Positions 49,873-49,921 of a stretch of 49,921 nucleotides of DNA are shown here, in pieces. How positions within the stretch are numbered: the first letter of the stretch is position 1; each line of letters begins with the position of its first letter. Source of the DNA: Fictibacillus barbaricus (GTDB lineage: Bacteria > Bacillota > Bacilli > Bacillales > Fictibacillaceae); assembly GCF_014635025.1 (NCBI RefSeq), contig NZ_BMCE01000009.1, forward strand, positions 1 through 49,921. Reading direction: 5' to 3'. The notes beneath the pieces were generated by a model that did no database searches, was not told the origin of the DNA, and worked only from the letters and a program-made list of their open reading frames with translations. Both the position numbers and the translations under genes were made by a program.

Positions 49873-49921
49873 ATATTGAAATAAAACTTTGCATAAGAAA
49901 AACATAGGGAGAATTTAATCT

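Noticed and set aside
1-49921. Integron integrase gene
   Set aside because: Looked for a tyrosine recombinase on both strands; none is encoded here, so the array, if integron-like, lacks its platform within this window.

Overview
The window looks like chromosome of a spore-forming Bacillaceae species (Bacillus, Neobacillus or Peribacillus type). It has a complete gerA-type germinant receptor operon (3463-6897), Gram-positive lipoboxes, GGAGG ribosome binding sites, AT-rich DNA, a DUF4179-type ECF sigma/anti-sigma pair and many Bacillus-type families. I see no rRNA, tRNA or CRISPR.

The main structure is a dispersed repeat. About 33 copies lie at 193-27783 and 45150-49872, all in the same orientation, nearly always just after the stop codon of a minus-strand gene. 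A full copy is about 57 bp: a left end reading GTTCAATAAAAAAG, an 8-bp hairpin stem (GCATTTCT/AGAAATGC) and a right end GCACCCGATTGTTGAATAA. The ends form an imperfect inverted repeat whose right box GTTGAAT fits the integron attC consensus GTTRRRY. Minimal 32-bp copies and copies with unrelated centres keep the ends. Between copies lie mostly single genes, each with its own ribosome binding site: GNAT acetyltransferases, a YunG-like domain, lipoproteins, a SAM methyltransferase, a hotdog thioesterase, DinB, a nucleotidyltransferase, an amine oxidase, a dehalogenase-like hydrolase and many unknown small proteins. The layout resembles the cassette array of a sedentary chromosomal integron without a visible integrase. 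Read on the minus strand, full copies also look like intrinsic terminators. Many cassette genes are broken (frameshifts, lost starts, fragments), and relics of Tn3, IS110 and IS3 elements lie beside repeats.

Layout: 1-3367, cassette-like minus-strand genes; 3463-6897, germination operon gerA-gerB-gerC; 7293-7993, two paralogous small HTH-like proteins; 8053-10640, a chimeric secreted protein and decayed cassette genes; 10655-13293, a MerR-controlled operon (MerR, SRPBCC/AHSA1 protein, 14-TM MFS exporter) with a recognisable MerR promoter; 13379-27783, the dense repeat/gene array; 28052-43578, a repeat-free and more GC-rich block of secreted hydrolases (GH92 mannosidase, PhoX-like phosphatase, LamG-metallophosphatase, HupE/UreJ membrane protein, very large S8 protease) with shared Ig-like domains; 44370-49921, a truncated DNA ligase, the ECF sigma/anti-sigma pair, and a return to the array with small unknown proteins.

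The secreted block probably scavenges glycan, phosphate and peptide outside the cell. The array looks like a reservoir of exchangeable accessory genes. Whether it is a true integron-type cassette system cannot be settled from this window.
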